From Hymenobacter lapidiphilus (GTDB lineage: Bacteria > Bacteroidota > Bacteroidia > Cytophagales > Hymenobacteraceae), in the NCBI RefSeq assembly GCF_013377885.1, contig NZ_JABKAU010000009.1, positions 1 through 64,000 of the forward strand: DNA of 64,000 nucleotides. Reading direction: 5' to 3'. The notes beneath the pieces are model-generated. The model had not been told where the DNA came from and did not search any database. It was given only the letters and a program-made list of their open reading frames with translations. Below, piece after piece: positions 1-10,200 of the stretch. Position 1 is the first letter of the stretch. Each line of letters opens with the position of its first letter. The position numbers and the translations under genes are program-made.

Positions 1-144
1 ACAACATAGCCCAAAGATACACCCAGCCACACCACATGTTTACTTATGCAGCACTACTTATTACGGTTACCCCCGCGTTACGCGCCCGCCCACTTGCCGG
101 CGTTGCGCCTACCCTTTTCCCCGTTCACGCATTCAGCGCCCACT

Positions 145-873
145 ATGCCTGCCGCCCCTCTCCCCTACGCCCTCATCTTCGACATGGATGGCGTCATCAT
201 CGACAACACCGCCGCCCAGGCGCGGGCTTTTCAGCTGCTGTTCCGCGACCTGGGCCTGACCACCAACGCCCGCCGTTTGTTGCGCCGGCTGAACGGCATG
301 CCGGCCGGCGAAATCCTGCAGCACGTGTTCACCAAGCCCGTTCCAAAGAAGCAGCTGGCCGAGTTTGCCGCCCAGCGCGAGCTACTCTACCGGGTGCTGT
401 ACTGGCACAAGCGGCAGGCGCTGCCCGGCCTGCGCGAGTTCCTGCAGGCGGCCCGCGCGGCCGGCTTCCGTATCGCGCTGGGCACCGGCTCGGGCACCGA
501 AACCATCAGCTACATCCTCGACCACCTCGACCTGCGCCGCTACTTCGATATGGTAGTGGGCAAAGACGACGTAAGCAAAGGCAAGCCCCACCCCGATACC
601 TACACCACCACAGCCCACAAGCTGGGCATCGAGCCCGCCCGGTGCGTGGTGTTCGAAGATGCCTTGCTGGGCGAGCAGGCAGCCTACCGGGCCGGTATGC
701 GCTGCATAGGCGTCAGCACCACCCTCAACGCCGCCGACTTCCAGGCCCCGCTCACCGTCATCCCCGATTTCACCCACCTCACGCCCCAGCAGGTACTGGC
801 GCTGCTGAAGCAGCACCCCGAAGCGCCCAAGCCCAGCAAGCAGCTGGCGAAACGGCAGTACATGCGGGGGTGA
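145..873 (+). CDS. HAD-family sugar phosphatase / phosphomutase-like hydrolase
   Basis: A 242-residue HAD-superfamily hydrolase, probably cytoplasmic, acting on a phosphorylated sugar or similar small metabolite. The nucleophile motif FDMDG lies at residues 12-16 (Asp13 and Asp15). A helical cap follows, then the lysine motif KGKPHPD and the acidic motif VFEDALLG. This order and length match the beta-phosphoglucomutase/phosphatase branch. The frame is open upstream to 46, but that extension is low-complexity and the HAD fold begins just after the ATG at 145, so I use that start. The gene converges on atpG, with a hairpin between them. Substrate cannot be told from sequence. Confidence 0.85.
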   Translation: MPAAPLPYALIFDMDGVIIDNTAAQARAFQLLFRDLGLTTNARRLLRRLNGMPAGEILQHVFTKPVPKKQLAEFAAQRELLYRVLYWHKRQALPGLREFLQAARAAGFRIALGTGSGTETISYILDHLDLRRYFDMVVGKDDVSKGKPHPDTYTTTAHKLGIEPARCVVFEDALLGEQAAYRAGMRCIGVSTTLNAADFQAPLTVIPDFTHLTPQQVLALLKQHPEAPKPSKQLAKRQYMRG

Positions 874-884
874 AACACACGCAA

Positions 885-916
885 AACGGCCCGCCTCCTT
901 GCGGAAGCGGGCCGTT
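885..916. terminator. Hairpin between convergent genes
   Basis: A 10-base perfect stem (885-894 with 907-916) with a 12-base loop. It lies between the HAD gene and the convergent end of atpG. It has A residues on one side and could end transcription from both directions. Confidence 0.7.
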
Positions 917-950
917 AAACGAAGGTTGTCAACTAATAGCTGAAAGGGTA

Positions 951-1841
951 CTACCGACTCGCGGCCAACGCTTCAGCGCCACCTACGATTTCGAGAATCT
1001 CGGTGGTGATGGCCGCCTGGCGGGTGCGGTTATAGGTCAGCTTGAGCTCCTTGAGCAGCTCACCGGCGTTGTCGGTGGCTTTGTCCATGGCCGTCATCCG
1101 GGCACCGTGCTCCGAGGCGTTGCTTTCCAGCACCGCCTTGTAGAGCTGAATCTTGAGCGACTGCGGAATCAGAGTCTGCATAATCTCCTGCTGCGAAGGC
1201 GAGAAAATGTAGTCCACGTTGCTGGTCGCCGTTTCAGTCACGGGCTGCTCGGAGGGTACCAAGGGCAACAGCTGCTCCACCCGCACCACCTGCGTGGCCA
1301 CGTTGCGGAACTCGTTGTACACCATCACTACCTCGTCGTACTCGCCGCTGCGGAAACCGTCCATGGCCTGCTCGGCAGCCTGGCGTACGGTGTCGAACGA
1401 GAGCTGCCCGAACACGTGCTGGTAGTCGCCCAGCAACGGCCCACGCTTCCCGAAGTACTCGTGCGCCTTCTTGCCAATGGCCATCACCGTCAGGCTGCGC
1501 GAGGCGGCCTGCTCGGCGTAGCGGCTGTTTACCAGCGCATTCGTGGCCTTGAACACATTGCTGTTGAACGCGCCCGCCAGACCCCGGTCGGAGGTGATGG
1601 CGATGATCAGCACGCGGCGCACGTCGCGCACGGCGGCGTACTCGCTCTGGAGCTCCTCTCCGGCCAAAGCCGTGAGGTTACCCAGAATGCCGTTGAGCCG
1701 CTGGGCGTAGGGCCGCATGCGCAGAATGTTGTCCTGGGCGCGCCGCAGCTTGGCCGCCGCCACCATTTTCATGGCTTTGGTGATCTGCTGCGTGCTCTGC
1801 ACCGACGTAATGCGGTTGCGGACTTCTTTTAGGTTAGCCAT
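951..1841 (-). CDS. atpG: ATP synthase F1 gamma subunit
   Basis: A 296-residue gamma subunit, the central rotor shaft of F1. The N-terminus begins MANLKEVRNRI, with QITKAMKMVAAAKLRRAQ soon after, and the C-terminus has TRQAAITTEILEIVGGAEAL. These are the two helices of the coiled shaft and are strongly diagnostic. It is the last gene of the minus-strand atp cluster, downstream of atpA. Unlike the usual bacterial order, no atpD or atpC follows: the next gene is the convergent HAD hydrolase behind a hairpin. Length is normal for the family. Confidence 0.97.
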   Translation of the reverse strand: MANLKEVRNRITSVQSTQQITKAMKMVAAAKLRRAQDNILRMRPYAQRLNGILGNLTALAGEELQSEYAAVRDVRRVLIIAITSDRGLAGAFNSNVFKATNALVNSRYAEQAASRSLTVMAIGKKAHEYFGKRGPLLGDYQHVFGQLSFDTVRQAAEQAMDGFRSGEYDEVVMVYNEFRNVATQVVRVEQLLPLVPSEQPVTETATSNVDYIFSPSQQEIMQTLIPQSLKIQLYKAVLESNASEHGARMTAMDKATDNAGELLKELKLTYNRTRQAAITTEILEIVGGAEALAASR

Positions 1842-1847
1842 TACTTT

Positions 1848-1986
1848 GAGCTGTTAGCTATTAGCTGTTAGCTGTTAGCTCACCTGCTACCCTGCTTATT
1901 TTGGGCGGCAAGAAGCATTCACCAGTAGCTGTTAGCGGCGCCTCCTGATCGGAAGCTGACAGCTAACAGCTACTGGCTAACAGCTT
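1848..1986. repeat. TAGCTGTTAGC repeat cluster between atpA and atpG
   Basis: Short tandem copies of an AGCTGTTAGC-type unit lie at 1848-1880. They are followed by an inverted pair with 15-base perfect arms (1922-1936 with 1962-1976). The unit recurs in two other gaps of the atp cluster. It can fold into a hairpin in the polycistronic mRNA. Confidence 0.8.
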
Positions 1987-1989
1987 AAA

Positions 1990-3570
1990 TTAAGCGGCGT
2001 ACTGAGCCGACAGGTCTTTGGTTACCTGGCGGATGGCCCCGATGATGGTGTCATCGAGCTTGCCGGCCTTCAGGGCCGCCAGCTCGGGAGCATGGCGGGT
2101 CTGCATGGTCTGGGTGAACTCCTTCTCGAACTCGCGCACCTTGTTCACGGGCACTTTGTCGAGCAGGCCGTTGGTGGCGGCATAAATGATGGCCACTTGG
2201 TCCTCTACCCGCTGGGGCGAGAACTGGGGCTGCTTCAGGATTTCGAGGTTACGACGGCCGCGCTCAATGGTGAGGCGGGTCGAGGCATCGAGGTCGGAGC
2301 CGAACTTGGCGAAGGCTTCCAGCTCGCGGAACTGGGCCTGATCGAGCTTCAGCGTACCGGCCACCTTCTTCATCGACTTGATCTGGGCGTTACCACCCAC
2401 GCGGCTCACAGAGATACCCACGTTGATAGCGGGACGCACACCGGAGTTGAACAGGTTGGTTTCGAGGAAGATCTGGCCATCCGTAATCGAAATTACGTTG
2501 GTCGGGATGTACGCCGAAACGTCACCGGCCTGGGTTTCAATGATGGGCAGAGCCGTCAACGAACCGCCGCCTTTCACCAAGTGCTTGATGCTTTCAGGCA
2601 GGTCGTTCATCGCCTGGGCAATAGTGTCCGAGGCGTTGATTTTAGCGGCCCGCTCCAACAAGCGGCTGTGCAGGTAGAATACGTCGCCGGGATACGCCTC
2701 ACGTCCTGGAGGACGACGCAGCAACAGCGACACCTCGCGGTACGCCACAGCCTGCTTCGACAAGTCGTCGTACACCACCAGGGCCGGACGGCCCGTGTCG
2801 CGGAAGTACTCGCCAATGGCGGCACCCGTGAAGGGCGCGTAGAACTGCAGCGGCGCCGGGTCGGAAGCCGAAGCGGATACCACCACGGTGTAGTCCATCG
2901 CGCCGCCCTTAGTGAGCGACTGCACTACCTGAGCTACGGTCGAGGCCTTCTGGCCTACGGCTACGTAGATGCAGAAAACAGGCTCGCCGCGCTCGAAGAA
3001 CTCGCGCTGGTTGAGGATGGTGTCAATAGCCACGGCCGACTTACCCGTCTGCCGGTCGCCGATGATCAGCTCGCGCTGGCCACGGCCAATCGGAATCATC
3101 GCGTCAATCGACTTGATGCCGGTCTGCATGGGCTCGGTTACCGGCTGGCGGTAAATTACGCCGGGCGCCTTGCGCTCCAGGGGCATCTCGAAAGTCTCGC
3201 CCTGGATGGGGCCACGACCGTCGATGGGCTGGCCCAGCGTGTTTACCACGCGGCCCACGATGCCCTCGCCCACTTTAATGGAGGCAATTTTATTGGTGCG
3301 GCGCACCGTGGCACCTTCCCGGATTTCGGAGTAGTCGCCGAGCATTACGGCTCCAACGTTGTCCTCTTCCAGGTTCAGCACCAGGGCCTGCAGGCCGTTT
3401 TCAAATTCGAGCAATTCCCCCGACTGGGCGTTGCCCAAGCCGTAGATGCGGGCTACACCGTCGCCAACCTGCAGCACCGTGCCCACCTCTTCGAGTTCGG
3501 CTTCGGTTTTGAAGTTGGAGAGTTGCTCCCGCAGAATGGCGGATACTTCATCCGGACGTACGTCTGCCAT
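1990..3570 (-). CDS. atpA: ATP synthase F1 alpha subunit
   Basis: A 526-residue alpha subunit, one of the three non-catalytic nucleotide-binding subunits of the F1 hexamer. The P-loop GDRQTGKS is near residue 170, preceded by [11 protein letters not shown]. The N-terminal beta-barrel ([18 protein letters not shown]) and the alpha-family stretch [17 protein letters not shown] are present. Length is typical. It sits between atpH (6-base gap) and atpG in one transcription unit. The opposite strand carries a long open frame (2092-3582) that is only a shadow of this gene. Confidence 0.98.
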   Translation of the reverse strand: MADVRPDEVSAILREQLSNFKTEAELEEVGTVLQVGDGVARIYGLGNAQSGELLEFENGLQALVLNLEEDNVGAVMLGDYSEIREGATVRRTNKIASIKVGEGIVGRVVNTLGQPIDGRGPIQGETFEMPLERKAPGVIYRQPVTEPMQTGIKSIDAMIPIGRGQRELIIGDRQTGKSAVAIDTILNQREFFERGEPVFCIYVAVGQKASTVAQVVQSLTKGGAMDYTVVVSASASDPAPLQFYAPFTGAAIGEYFRDTGRPALVVYDDLSKQAVAYREVSLLLRRPPGREAYPGDVFYLHSRLLERAAKINASDTIAQAMNDLPESIKHLVKGGGSLTALPIIETQAGDVSAYIPTNVISITDGQIFLETNLFNSGVRPAINVGISVSRVGGNAQIKSMKKVAGTLKLDQAQFRELEAFAKFGSDLDASTRLTIERGRRNLEILKQPQFSPQRVEDQVAIIYAATNGLLDKVPVNKVREFEKEFTQTMQTRHAPELAALKAGKLDDTIIGAIRQVTKDLSAQYAA

Positions 3571-3576
3571 GGTGGG

Positions 3577-4137
3577 TTATAGTTGGGGTTGGTAGGGATT
3601 CTTCGAGAATTCGGTGCGCAGCTTGCGCAACCGGTAGCTCACCGAGTCATCGATGAGCCGGTCGCCGATGCGGAGCACGAAGCCCCCAATCAGCGCTGGG
3701 TCAATTTTTTCCTGGAGCGTAACCCCGGGCATGCCGGCCTGCTCGCGCACGAGCTGGCTGAGCGACTCGCGCAGGGCGGGGTCGAGCGGCGTGGCCGTGG
3801 TTACCTGGGCCACTTGCACACCCTTTTTCAGGTTGTACTGCTTGAGAAACTCGTCGCCGATGAAAACGAGCGAGTCTTCGCGGTTGTGCTTGGTTACGAG
3901 CGTGAAGAACTTCTCCGTCATGGTCGTAACCTTGCCGCCGAAAATAGCCTGCAGAATCGCCAGCTTCTTATCGTGCTTCACAATGGGGTTGCGCAACAGC
4001 ATGCGCAGGTCGCGGTTCTCGCTCAGCGTCTTGCTGAACAGGTCCATGTCCTGCTTCACCTGCTCCAGCTCACCCCGCTCCAGGGCCAAATCAATCAGCG
4101 ACTTGGCGTAACGGGAAGCAACTCGTAGTTCAGACAT
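3577..4137 (-). CDS. atpH: ATP synthase delta subunit (peripheral stalk)
   Basis: A 186-residue delta (OSCP) subunit joining the peripheral stalk to the top of F1. The N-terminus MSELRVASRYAKSLIDLA fits the helical-bundle domain, and the C-terminal region GGFVLRIGDRLIDDSVSYRL is diagnostic. The frame is open nine codons further upstream, but those codons read through the repeat in the atpF-atpH gap, and homology begins at the ATG at 4135-4137, so that start is preferred. Only 6 bases separate it from atpA. Confidence 0.95.
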   Translation of the reverse strand: MSELRVASRYAKSLIDLALERGELEQVKQDMDLFSKTLSENRDLRMLLRNPIVKHDKKLAILQAIFGGKVTTMTEKFFTLVTKHNREDSLVFIGDEFLKQYNLKKGVQVAQVTTATPLDPALRESLSQLVREQAGMPGVTLQEKIDPALIGGFVLRIGDRLIDDSVSYRLRKLRTEFSKNPYQPQL

Positions 4138-4144
4138 TATTTTT

Positions 4145-4226
4145 AGCTGATAGCTGTTAGCCATTAGCTGTTAGCCTTGCCGCTCTCAAAAAGAGCTAAC
4201 AGCTAACAGCTAATGGCTAACAGCTT
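4145..4226. repeat. TAGCTGTTAGC inverted repeat between atpF and atpH
   Basis: A perfect 24-base inverted pair (4152-4175 with 4202-4225) built from the same unit as at 1848-1986. The right arm reaches into the atpF stop codon. In the mRNA this is a strong hairpin exactly between two cotranscribed genes. Confidence 0.85.
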
Positions 4227-4719
4227 AGTTAAGCTTTACTTCTTTCAGGTACGAATCGACGAGCTGTTGCTGGGCGGGCTGATCGGTCAGCTCGCGGCGC
4301 AGGATGCGCTCGGCAATGTCGATGGAGAGCTGAGCGGCGGTGTTTTTCACCTCGGCCAGCGCAGCATTTTTCTCGTTGCGGATGGCTTCACGAGCCTGCT
4401 CAATCATGCGGGCACCTTCTTCGGTGGCCTTGGTTTTGGCCTGCTCGATGAACTGGTTCGACATGGTGGTGGCTTCCTTCAGAATCCGGTCGCGCTCCAT
4501 GCGGGCTTCCGCCAACAGCTTTTCGTTGCCGGCCTGCAGTTGCTGCATTTCGAGCTTGGCCTGGTCGGCCATGCGCAGGGCGCCCTCGATGGAGCTTTCG
4601 CGCTCCTTGAGGGAGCTGAGGATGGGCTTCCAGGCATACGCGCGCAACAGGAGCACTACGATGAGGAAGATCACCACCTGCCAGAAGATCAGGCCGAGGT
4701 CGGGCGTTACTATATTCAT
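4225..4719 (-). CDS. atpF: ATP synthase Fo b subunit
   Basis: A 164-residue b subunit of the peripheral stalk. One membrane helix sits at about residues 9-27 (LIFWQVVIFLIVVLLL), followed by AWKPILSSLKERE and a long charged coiled coil to the end, ending in the family-typical ERILRRELTDQPAQQQLV region. It is membrane-anchored, dimerises and binds delta. It lies between atpE and atpH. Length and architecture are normal. Confidence 0.96.
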   Translation of the reverse strand: MNIVTPDLGLIFWQVVIFLIVVLLLRAYAWKPILSSLKERESSIEGALRMADQAKLEMQQLQAGNEKLLAEARMERDRILKEATTMSNQFIEQAKTKATEEGARMIEQAREAIRNEKNAALAEVKNTAAQLSIDIAERILRRELTDQPAQQQLVDSYLKEVKLN

Positions 4720-4802
4720 GGGAAGTAATCAGTAAGGAGTACTTAGGACTCTGGAATCCGGCAGAAGGGCCACTGCGGGCCCGGACTTCGGAAAAGCCAA
4801 AA

Positions 4803-4847
4803 CAGCCCGCTACGCTATGCGCTAAAGCGCCCTAGCGCAGCGGGCTG
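4803..4847 (-). promoter_or_regulatory. Hairpin between atpE and atpF
   Basis: An imperfect cruciform with outer arms 4803-4811 and 4839-4847 and an inner pair 4818-4824 with 4833-4839. It lies just downstream of the c-subunit gene inside the operon. It may partly end transcription or protect the atpE message, which would help supply the many c subunits per ring. The role is an inference. Confidence 0.5.
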
Positions 4848-4867
4848 CTCTGGTATTACTTCTTTCC

Positions 4868-5164
<297 letters not shown>

Positions 5165-5189
5165 TCAGCGAAAAAAACAGAAGGCGAAC

Positions 5190-6242
5190 TTAGTGAGCCT
5201 TTGCCGGCATGGCACCATCGCCGCCACCCATCTGGTAGTCAGCATCGTGGTGGTCTTCTACGGCACCACCGATGTACATGGCGGTTAGCAGCGTAAAGAT
5301 ATAGGCCTGCAGAATGGCAACCAGCAGCTCAAGGAAGAAGATGAACAGACCGAAAGCCAACGACACGGGGGCAATACCAATGTTGCGGAAGATGAAGATG
5401 AGCGAGATAAAGCTCAGGGTTACAATGTGACCGGCCGTGATGTTGGCAAACAGTCGCACCATCAGCGAGAAGGGCTTCACCACGATGCCGATGAGCTCGA
5501 CCGGAATCATGATGGGCAACAGAGCCTTGGGCACCCCGGGCGTGGCGAAAATGTGGGCCCAGTAGTTTTTGTTGGAGCTGAACAGGGTGATGAGCAGCGT
5601 AATGACGGCCAGCGTCAGGGTCACGGCAATGTTGCCGGTGAGGTTGGCGCCGCCGGGCAGCAGGCCCAGCAGGTTGCTAAACCAGATGAAGAAGAACACG
5701 GTGAGCAGGTACGGCATATACCGCTCGTACTTCGGGCCGATAGACTTCTTGGCTACCTCATCGCGAATGAAGATGATGAGGGGCTCGAAGAACGACTGAA
5801 TCCCGCGGGGGGCTGCGGTGCCGCGCTTGGCATAGCCGCGGGCTACGGTTATGAACACAATCAGCATCAGCGCCGACGCAATCATCAGCGTAGCTACGTT
5901 CTTGGTGATGGAGAAGTCGTACACCTTGGCGCCGTCGGTCGAAACCAGGTGCTCGTGCTCGAGCTTCAGGCCCTCGTGTACCTTGCCCTCGGCCAGCTCA
6001 TGCGACGAAAACACCGACAGACCGCTGCCCGCCCGGTAGGCGATAACGGGGAGGTAGGTGGTCACATGGGTTTCGCCCATCGAGAACCAGTGCCACTCGT
6101 GCGAATCGCCGATGTGGTGCAGAATCATCTCGCCCGGGTTGAAGTTTTCGGACTCCGTTGCGTCGGCCGTGGTAGCGACCGGCTCGCTGGCATGGGCCGT
6201 CAGCGAAAGGAGGCAGAGGAGGGCAAAAAGTAAGCGCTTCAT
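5190..6242 (-). CDS. atpB: ATP synthase Fo a subunit, with N-terminal extension
   Basis: A 350-residue a subunit, the stator half of the proton channel. The diagnostic helix PFSLMVRLFANITAGH carries the essential Arg, and the last helices (FFLELLVAILQAYIFTLL) are intact. The N-terminus is a cleavable-looking signal sequence (MKRLLFALLCLLSLTAHA) followed by about 100 extracytoplasmic residues, so the protein is about 80 residues longer than the E. coli form. Such extensions are usual in Bacteroidota. The C-terminus is His/Asp-rich and cytoplasmic or loop-exposed. It lies between an AtpI-like gene and atpE. Confidence 0.95.
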   Translation of the reverse strand: MKRLLFALLCLLSLTAHASEPVATTADATESENFNPGEMILHHIGDSHEWHWFSMGETHVTTYLPVIAYRAGSGLSVFSSHELAEGKVHEGLKLEHEHLVSTDGAKVYDFSITKNVATLMIASALMLIVFITVARGYAKRGTAAPRGIQSFFEPLIIFIRDEVAKKSIGPKYERYMPYLLTVFFFIWFSNLLGLLPGGANLTGNIAVTLTLAVITLLITLFSSNKNYWAHIFATPGVPKALLPIMIPVELIGIVVKPFSLMVRLFANITAGHIVTLSFISLIFIFRNIGIAPVSLAFGLFIFFLELLVAILQAYIFTLLTAMYIGGAVEDHHDADYQMGGGDGAMPAKAH

Positions 6243-6275
6243 TCAGAGTGGCTTAGGGATTTACTCACAAAATCT

Positions 6276-6683
6276 TCATTTCGTGATTTCGCCCCGTTTT
6301 GAAAACGGGCGCAAGTTACTCAGAACGGCCCATACTTCAAACCCGGCGAAGAGAAAATAGAGTACGAAGAAGCTCCCGAGGAAGGCCCAACGGGCATTTC
6401 CCTCCTGCCCGCCACCCCGTAAAAGGTACACCAGCACCAGTGTAAGCGACAAAAGCAGCCGGGCCACCATGGCCCCGAAGTAGGCTACTATAAAGTTGTC
6501 GGCATCGGCCCGTAGCAGTCGCTCCATCATCCGGTAGAGCACCAGCGTGAGCACTGCGAAGAAGGCAAACGTGTAGACCGTGAACGGATGGATGACACGC
6601 GGCCCGAACTGGCTATAAAGCGCATACAGTACAAAGCCCACGATCAGGCAGAACAGTAAGTAGGTTTTGAGGAAGGGTTTCAT
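6276..6683 (-). CDS. AtpI-like small membrane protein of the ATP synthase cluster
   Basis: A 135-residue protein with four probable membrane helices (about residues 6-24, 34-50, 64-86 and 100-122). Place and size fit the poorly conserved AtpI-type proteins found in front of atpB, which help ring assembly or ion supply. Sequence identity to any family is not obvious by eye, so the name rests on topology and neighbours. It is 33 bases upstream of atpB on the same strand. Confidence 0.6.
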   Translation of the reverse strand: MKPFLKTYLLFCLIVGFVLYALYSQFGPRVIHPFTVYTFAFFAVLTLVLYRMMERLLRADADNFIVAYFGAMVARLLLSLTLVLVYLLRGGGQEGNARWAFLGSFFVLYFLFAGFEVWAVLSNLRPFSKRGEITK

Positions 6684-6696
6684 GCGAGAGGCTTTT

Positions 6697-6884
6697 GAGC
6701 CGTTAGCTGACAGCTATTAGCTGATAGCGTTCTTTTGTTCTATTGATATAGAAGGCGAGTCATCATAAAAGCTAACGGCCAACAGCTATAGAAGCTGTTT
6801 AGAAAGTCAAAAGAACGTCATGCTTCATCTGACGTCCTAACTGATTGCTGGCACTTCCTAAATAGCTTCATAAGCTAACGGCTC
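6697..6884. repeat. TAGCTGTTAGC-type repeats between atpZ and the AtpI-like gene
   Basis: The third copy of the atp-cluster repeat. Units lie at 6697-6725, 6770-6787 and 6873-6884. A perfect 12-base inverted pair (6697-6708 with 6873-6884) encloses the gap. The rest of this 207-base gap holds no gene that I can see. Confidence 0.7.
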
Positions 6885-6890
6885 AAAAAC

Positions 6891-7130
6891 CTATTCGCCT
6901 TTGCTCACGGCCCGGATTACGTTGTACAGCGCCGCGAACAGGCCCAGCAGCATCAGGCCCAGTGTAAACCAAGGCGTTTTGGTCTGGTAATGCTTGTCGA
7001 GCCAGTAGCCGGCCCAGGTGCTCAGACCGATAGTGGCCGCCATCTGCATTCCGATACCCGAGTAGCGGGCCACAGTGCGCAGGCGGTCGGAACCGTTATC
7101 AGGGTTGTTGGGCTTGATAGGACTGGCCAT
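6891..7130 (-). CDS. atpZ: AtpZ/AtpI family protein
   Basis: A 79-residue protein of the AtpZ type (ATPase gene 1 family). It has two membrane helices, roughly residues 28-44 and 53-72. The family pattern is visible: YSGIGMQMAATIGLSTWAG, then WLDKHYQTKTPWFTLG. AtpZ-type proteins act with AtpI in c-ring assembly or magnesium/calcium transport in other bacteria. It is the first gene of the atp cluster. A promoter-like box lies 29 bases upstream of its start. Confidence 0.85.
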   Translation of the reverse strand: MASPIKPNNPDNGSDRLRTVARYSGIGMQMAATIGLSTWAGYWLDKHYQTKTPWFTLGLMLLGLFAALYNVIRAVSKGE

Positions 7131-7158
7131 AACCGGTGGGACAACTAGGATGGGGCGA

Positions 7159-7185
7159 CAAAATTAGGGCTTAACACGTTAGCAA
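7159..7185 (-). promoter_or_regulatory. Candidate promoter of the atp cluster
   Basis: On the minus strand, TAATTTTG at 7159-7166 fits the Bacteroidota -7 box TAnnTTTG, with TTG at 7183-7185. The 16-base spacing is slightly short. It lies 29 bases upstream of atpZ in the divergent gap with the PorW/SprE gene. Confidence 0.45.
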
Positions 7186-7240
7186 CGCCCTGGGGCTCCT
7201 GCTGGCAACGTCCGGGCAGAAAGCCGTACTTTTACCCAGG

Positions 7241-10200
7241 TTGCGACGTTGCAGGAAAAAACCAAGCCCCCGAACGAATCGGTGGGTGGCGGGCGTTTTC
7301 CGTCCGTCCTTCTTTTCTGCCCCGAGCCTCTCTGCCGCCTTGACGACGACCCCGACGACCCTTCGCGCTGCTCTTTCCCGCCCCTTGGCAGCACTGGCGG
7401 CTACCGGGCTGCTGGCCACGCTGCTGGCTGGCTGTGCCGGCTCCGACCGCCGCTCGCTGGTGGGCCGCACCTACGACAACGTGGTGGCCCGCGACAACGC
7501 CTACTTCCTGGCCCGCGAGAAGATGCGGGAGGTGGAGGCCAAGCTTAATACGGAGCGCGTAAACGACTACAACCGCGTATTGCCGCTGTTTCCAGTGATT
7601 GATCAGCCCACGGCCACGCGCCTGACGGCCGATATGGACGACATCATCAAGAAGGCCTCTATACCGGTGCAGTACCGCCCCGGCTCCGACTGGACCGACG
7701 ACTCCTACCTGCTCATCGGCCAGGCCCGCTACTATAAAGGCGAGTTCGAGGACGCGGCCAAGACGTTTAAGTATGTTAACAGCACCGGCAAAGACCTCAA
7801 CGCCCGCCACGAGGCGCTGGTCTGGCTTATGCGCACTTTTCTGGCCCTGAATGAGCTGGATAACGTGGCCGCCGTGTCGAACATCCTCGATAAGGAAGCC
7901 GGTACCGAGCGCAATGCCCGGGCCCTGTTCCTGACCCGCGCCGAGTACTACCAGCGCGTAAATGAGCCGCTGCTGGCCATCGAAAACCTCGAAAAAGCCA
8001 TTCCTTATATTGAGGAGAAAAACGAGCAGTCGCGCACTCGCTACGTGCTGGCCCAGCTCTACCAGGCCCAAGGCGACGATAAGAAAGCGTACGCCGAGCT
8101 CAACCAGATTCTGAAGAAAAACCCGCCCTATGAGCTGGATTTCTACAGCAAGCTGATGCTCGGGCAGGTATCGGACCTGAACCTGAATGACCGGGCCCGG
8201 CTGGAAAAGTACTTCGCCAAGCTGCTTAAAGACCCCAACAACAAGGAGTACACCGATAAAATCTACTACGAGATGGGCCGGTTTGAATACCGGCAGCAGC
8301 GCTTCCCGGCGGCCCTGACGCTACTCGAAAAGTCGGTGCGCGTACCCAAGGGGAGTCCGGCTCAGAAGGCCTACACCCACTTGCTGCAGGGCCGCATCTA
8401 CTACGAAAACCTGCAGCGCTACCGGCTGGCCGCAGCCTACTACGACAGCACGGTGCAGGCCATGCCCAAGGCAAACCCCGCCTACGAAGCGGTGGCCGAA
8501 CGAGCCGGGATTCTGCAGGATTTCGCCACGCAGCTGACTATTGTAGAAACCCAGGACAGCCTGCAGGCGCTGGCCCGCCTCGGCCCCGACGAGCTGACGA
8601 CCCGCCTGACGACCTACGCCGAGGCCGAGTTGGCCGAACGCCAGCGCCAGGCCGACCTGCTGGCCGCCCGCCAGGCCAAAGAGCTGGAGCGCCAGCAGGC
8701 CCAGCAGCAAACCGCCGTGGGCCTGGCTCCTGGCCGCGACCTGCAGCCGGGCATCAACTCCGAAGATTTTCTGGCGAGCAATACCGGGGGCAAATGGTAT
8801 TTCGATAATCCAACGGCTCTGAGTACGGCCCGCGGCGACTTTATCAGGCGCTGGGGCGACCGGCCGCTGCAGGACAACTGGCGCACCGTAACGCAGGCCA
8901 GCAGCTCGCCCGTAACGCCACAGGGCGGCAGCGTGCCCGTGAGCATTGCTGGCAACAGCAGCACCGCTGTAAATGGCACCGGGCTGAATCCGGGCAGCCC
9001 TACCGAGCCCGCCGCCGACCCACAAGCCCAACTGCGCGACCTGGTGAGCCAGTACCGCCAGAACGTGCCGCTGACACCCGCACAGCTGACTGCTTCCGAC
9101 AACCAGACTCAAGAGGCTCTCTACCAGCTCGGCAGCATCTACAACCAACAGCTGCGCGAGCCCGAAAAGGCCGTAGAAACCTACGAAACCCAGTTGCGGC
9201 GCTATCCGCAGGGCCCGCACACGCCCGAAACGCTGTACATTCTGTACCTGATAAAAAAGGAGTCCGACGCCACCCAGGCCGAGCAGTACGCGGCCCGGCT
9301 GCGGCAGGCGTACCCCAACTCGTCGTACGCCCGGCTGGTAGCCGACCCCGACTATCTGCGGCGTACCTCGGTGGCCAACGCCAAAGTGGCGGTGCTGGTC
9401 GATTCGGCCTTCGCGGCATACAAGCGGCAGGACTTTAAGAAGGCCGGCACTACGCTGGATCAGGCCAAGAAGGAATATCCTGAAACCGACCTCAACGACC
9501 AGGTAGCCTATCTGGGGGCGTTAGTGAGTGTGCGCACCCAGCCTCCGCCCACCGCTAGGGCTGCGGTAGAGAAGTTCTACAAGGACTACCCCCAAAGCCC
9601 ACTGGCTGCCAAGGCCTCGACGCTGCTCGAAACCTACCAGAAATACGACCAGGGCCAGATTGCCGGCGCCATGGCCAGCACCACCGAGCCCGGCAAGTCG
9701 GAGTTCCGGCCCGGCGAGATTGAGCCTCGCTCGGTGCGGCGCTTCCGTCCCGAGCCCAGCCCGCAGGTATTACTGCCGGCGCCCGTAACTCCGGCGCCTA
9801 CGCTCAATGGCAGCAGTAAAGGAGTCCCGGCTGGCGCTACCACTCCGGCTTCGGCTAATCAGCCCACACAGCCGGCCCCGACGCCACCCGCGGCGCCAAC
9901 CGAAACGCCGGTTCCGGCCGAGCCGGTCCCTCCTACTCCCCTTACGCCGGCCGAGGAAGCCCTTGCCGCCCGTCGGGCCGCGGCCCAGGCCCGCGCCCGG
10001 GGCCGAAAAGCACCAGCCGCACCCAAGAAGACAGCCGAGCCGACTGCTCCCGCAGAACCAGCGCCCGTAGTGCCTGCCACTGCACCGGCCACTGCACCAG
10101 CTACCAGCCCCGTTCCTTCTCCCGTAGCCCCGCCTGCTGCTACGCCGCCCCCGGCACCTGCGGCTCCCGTTTCGCCCTACAAAGTCGATTTAGCGGCCGG

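Noticed and set aside
12..19. TATCTTTG on the minus strand at the left edge
   Set aside because: Could be a promoter box for a leftward gene, but that gene is outside the window and no upstream TTG is seen.
36..1832. 598-codon frame running over the HAD gene and atpG
   Set aside because: It overlaps two well-supported genes in wrong frames and has the Arg/Pro/Gly-rich look of a shadow.
2092..3582. 496-codon open frame opposite atpA
   Set aside because: Shadow of a GC-rich conserved gene; composition is that of an antisense frame and no motif is seen.
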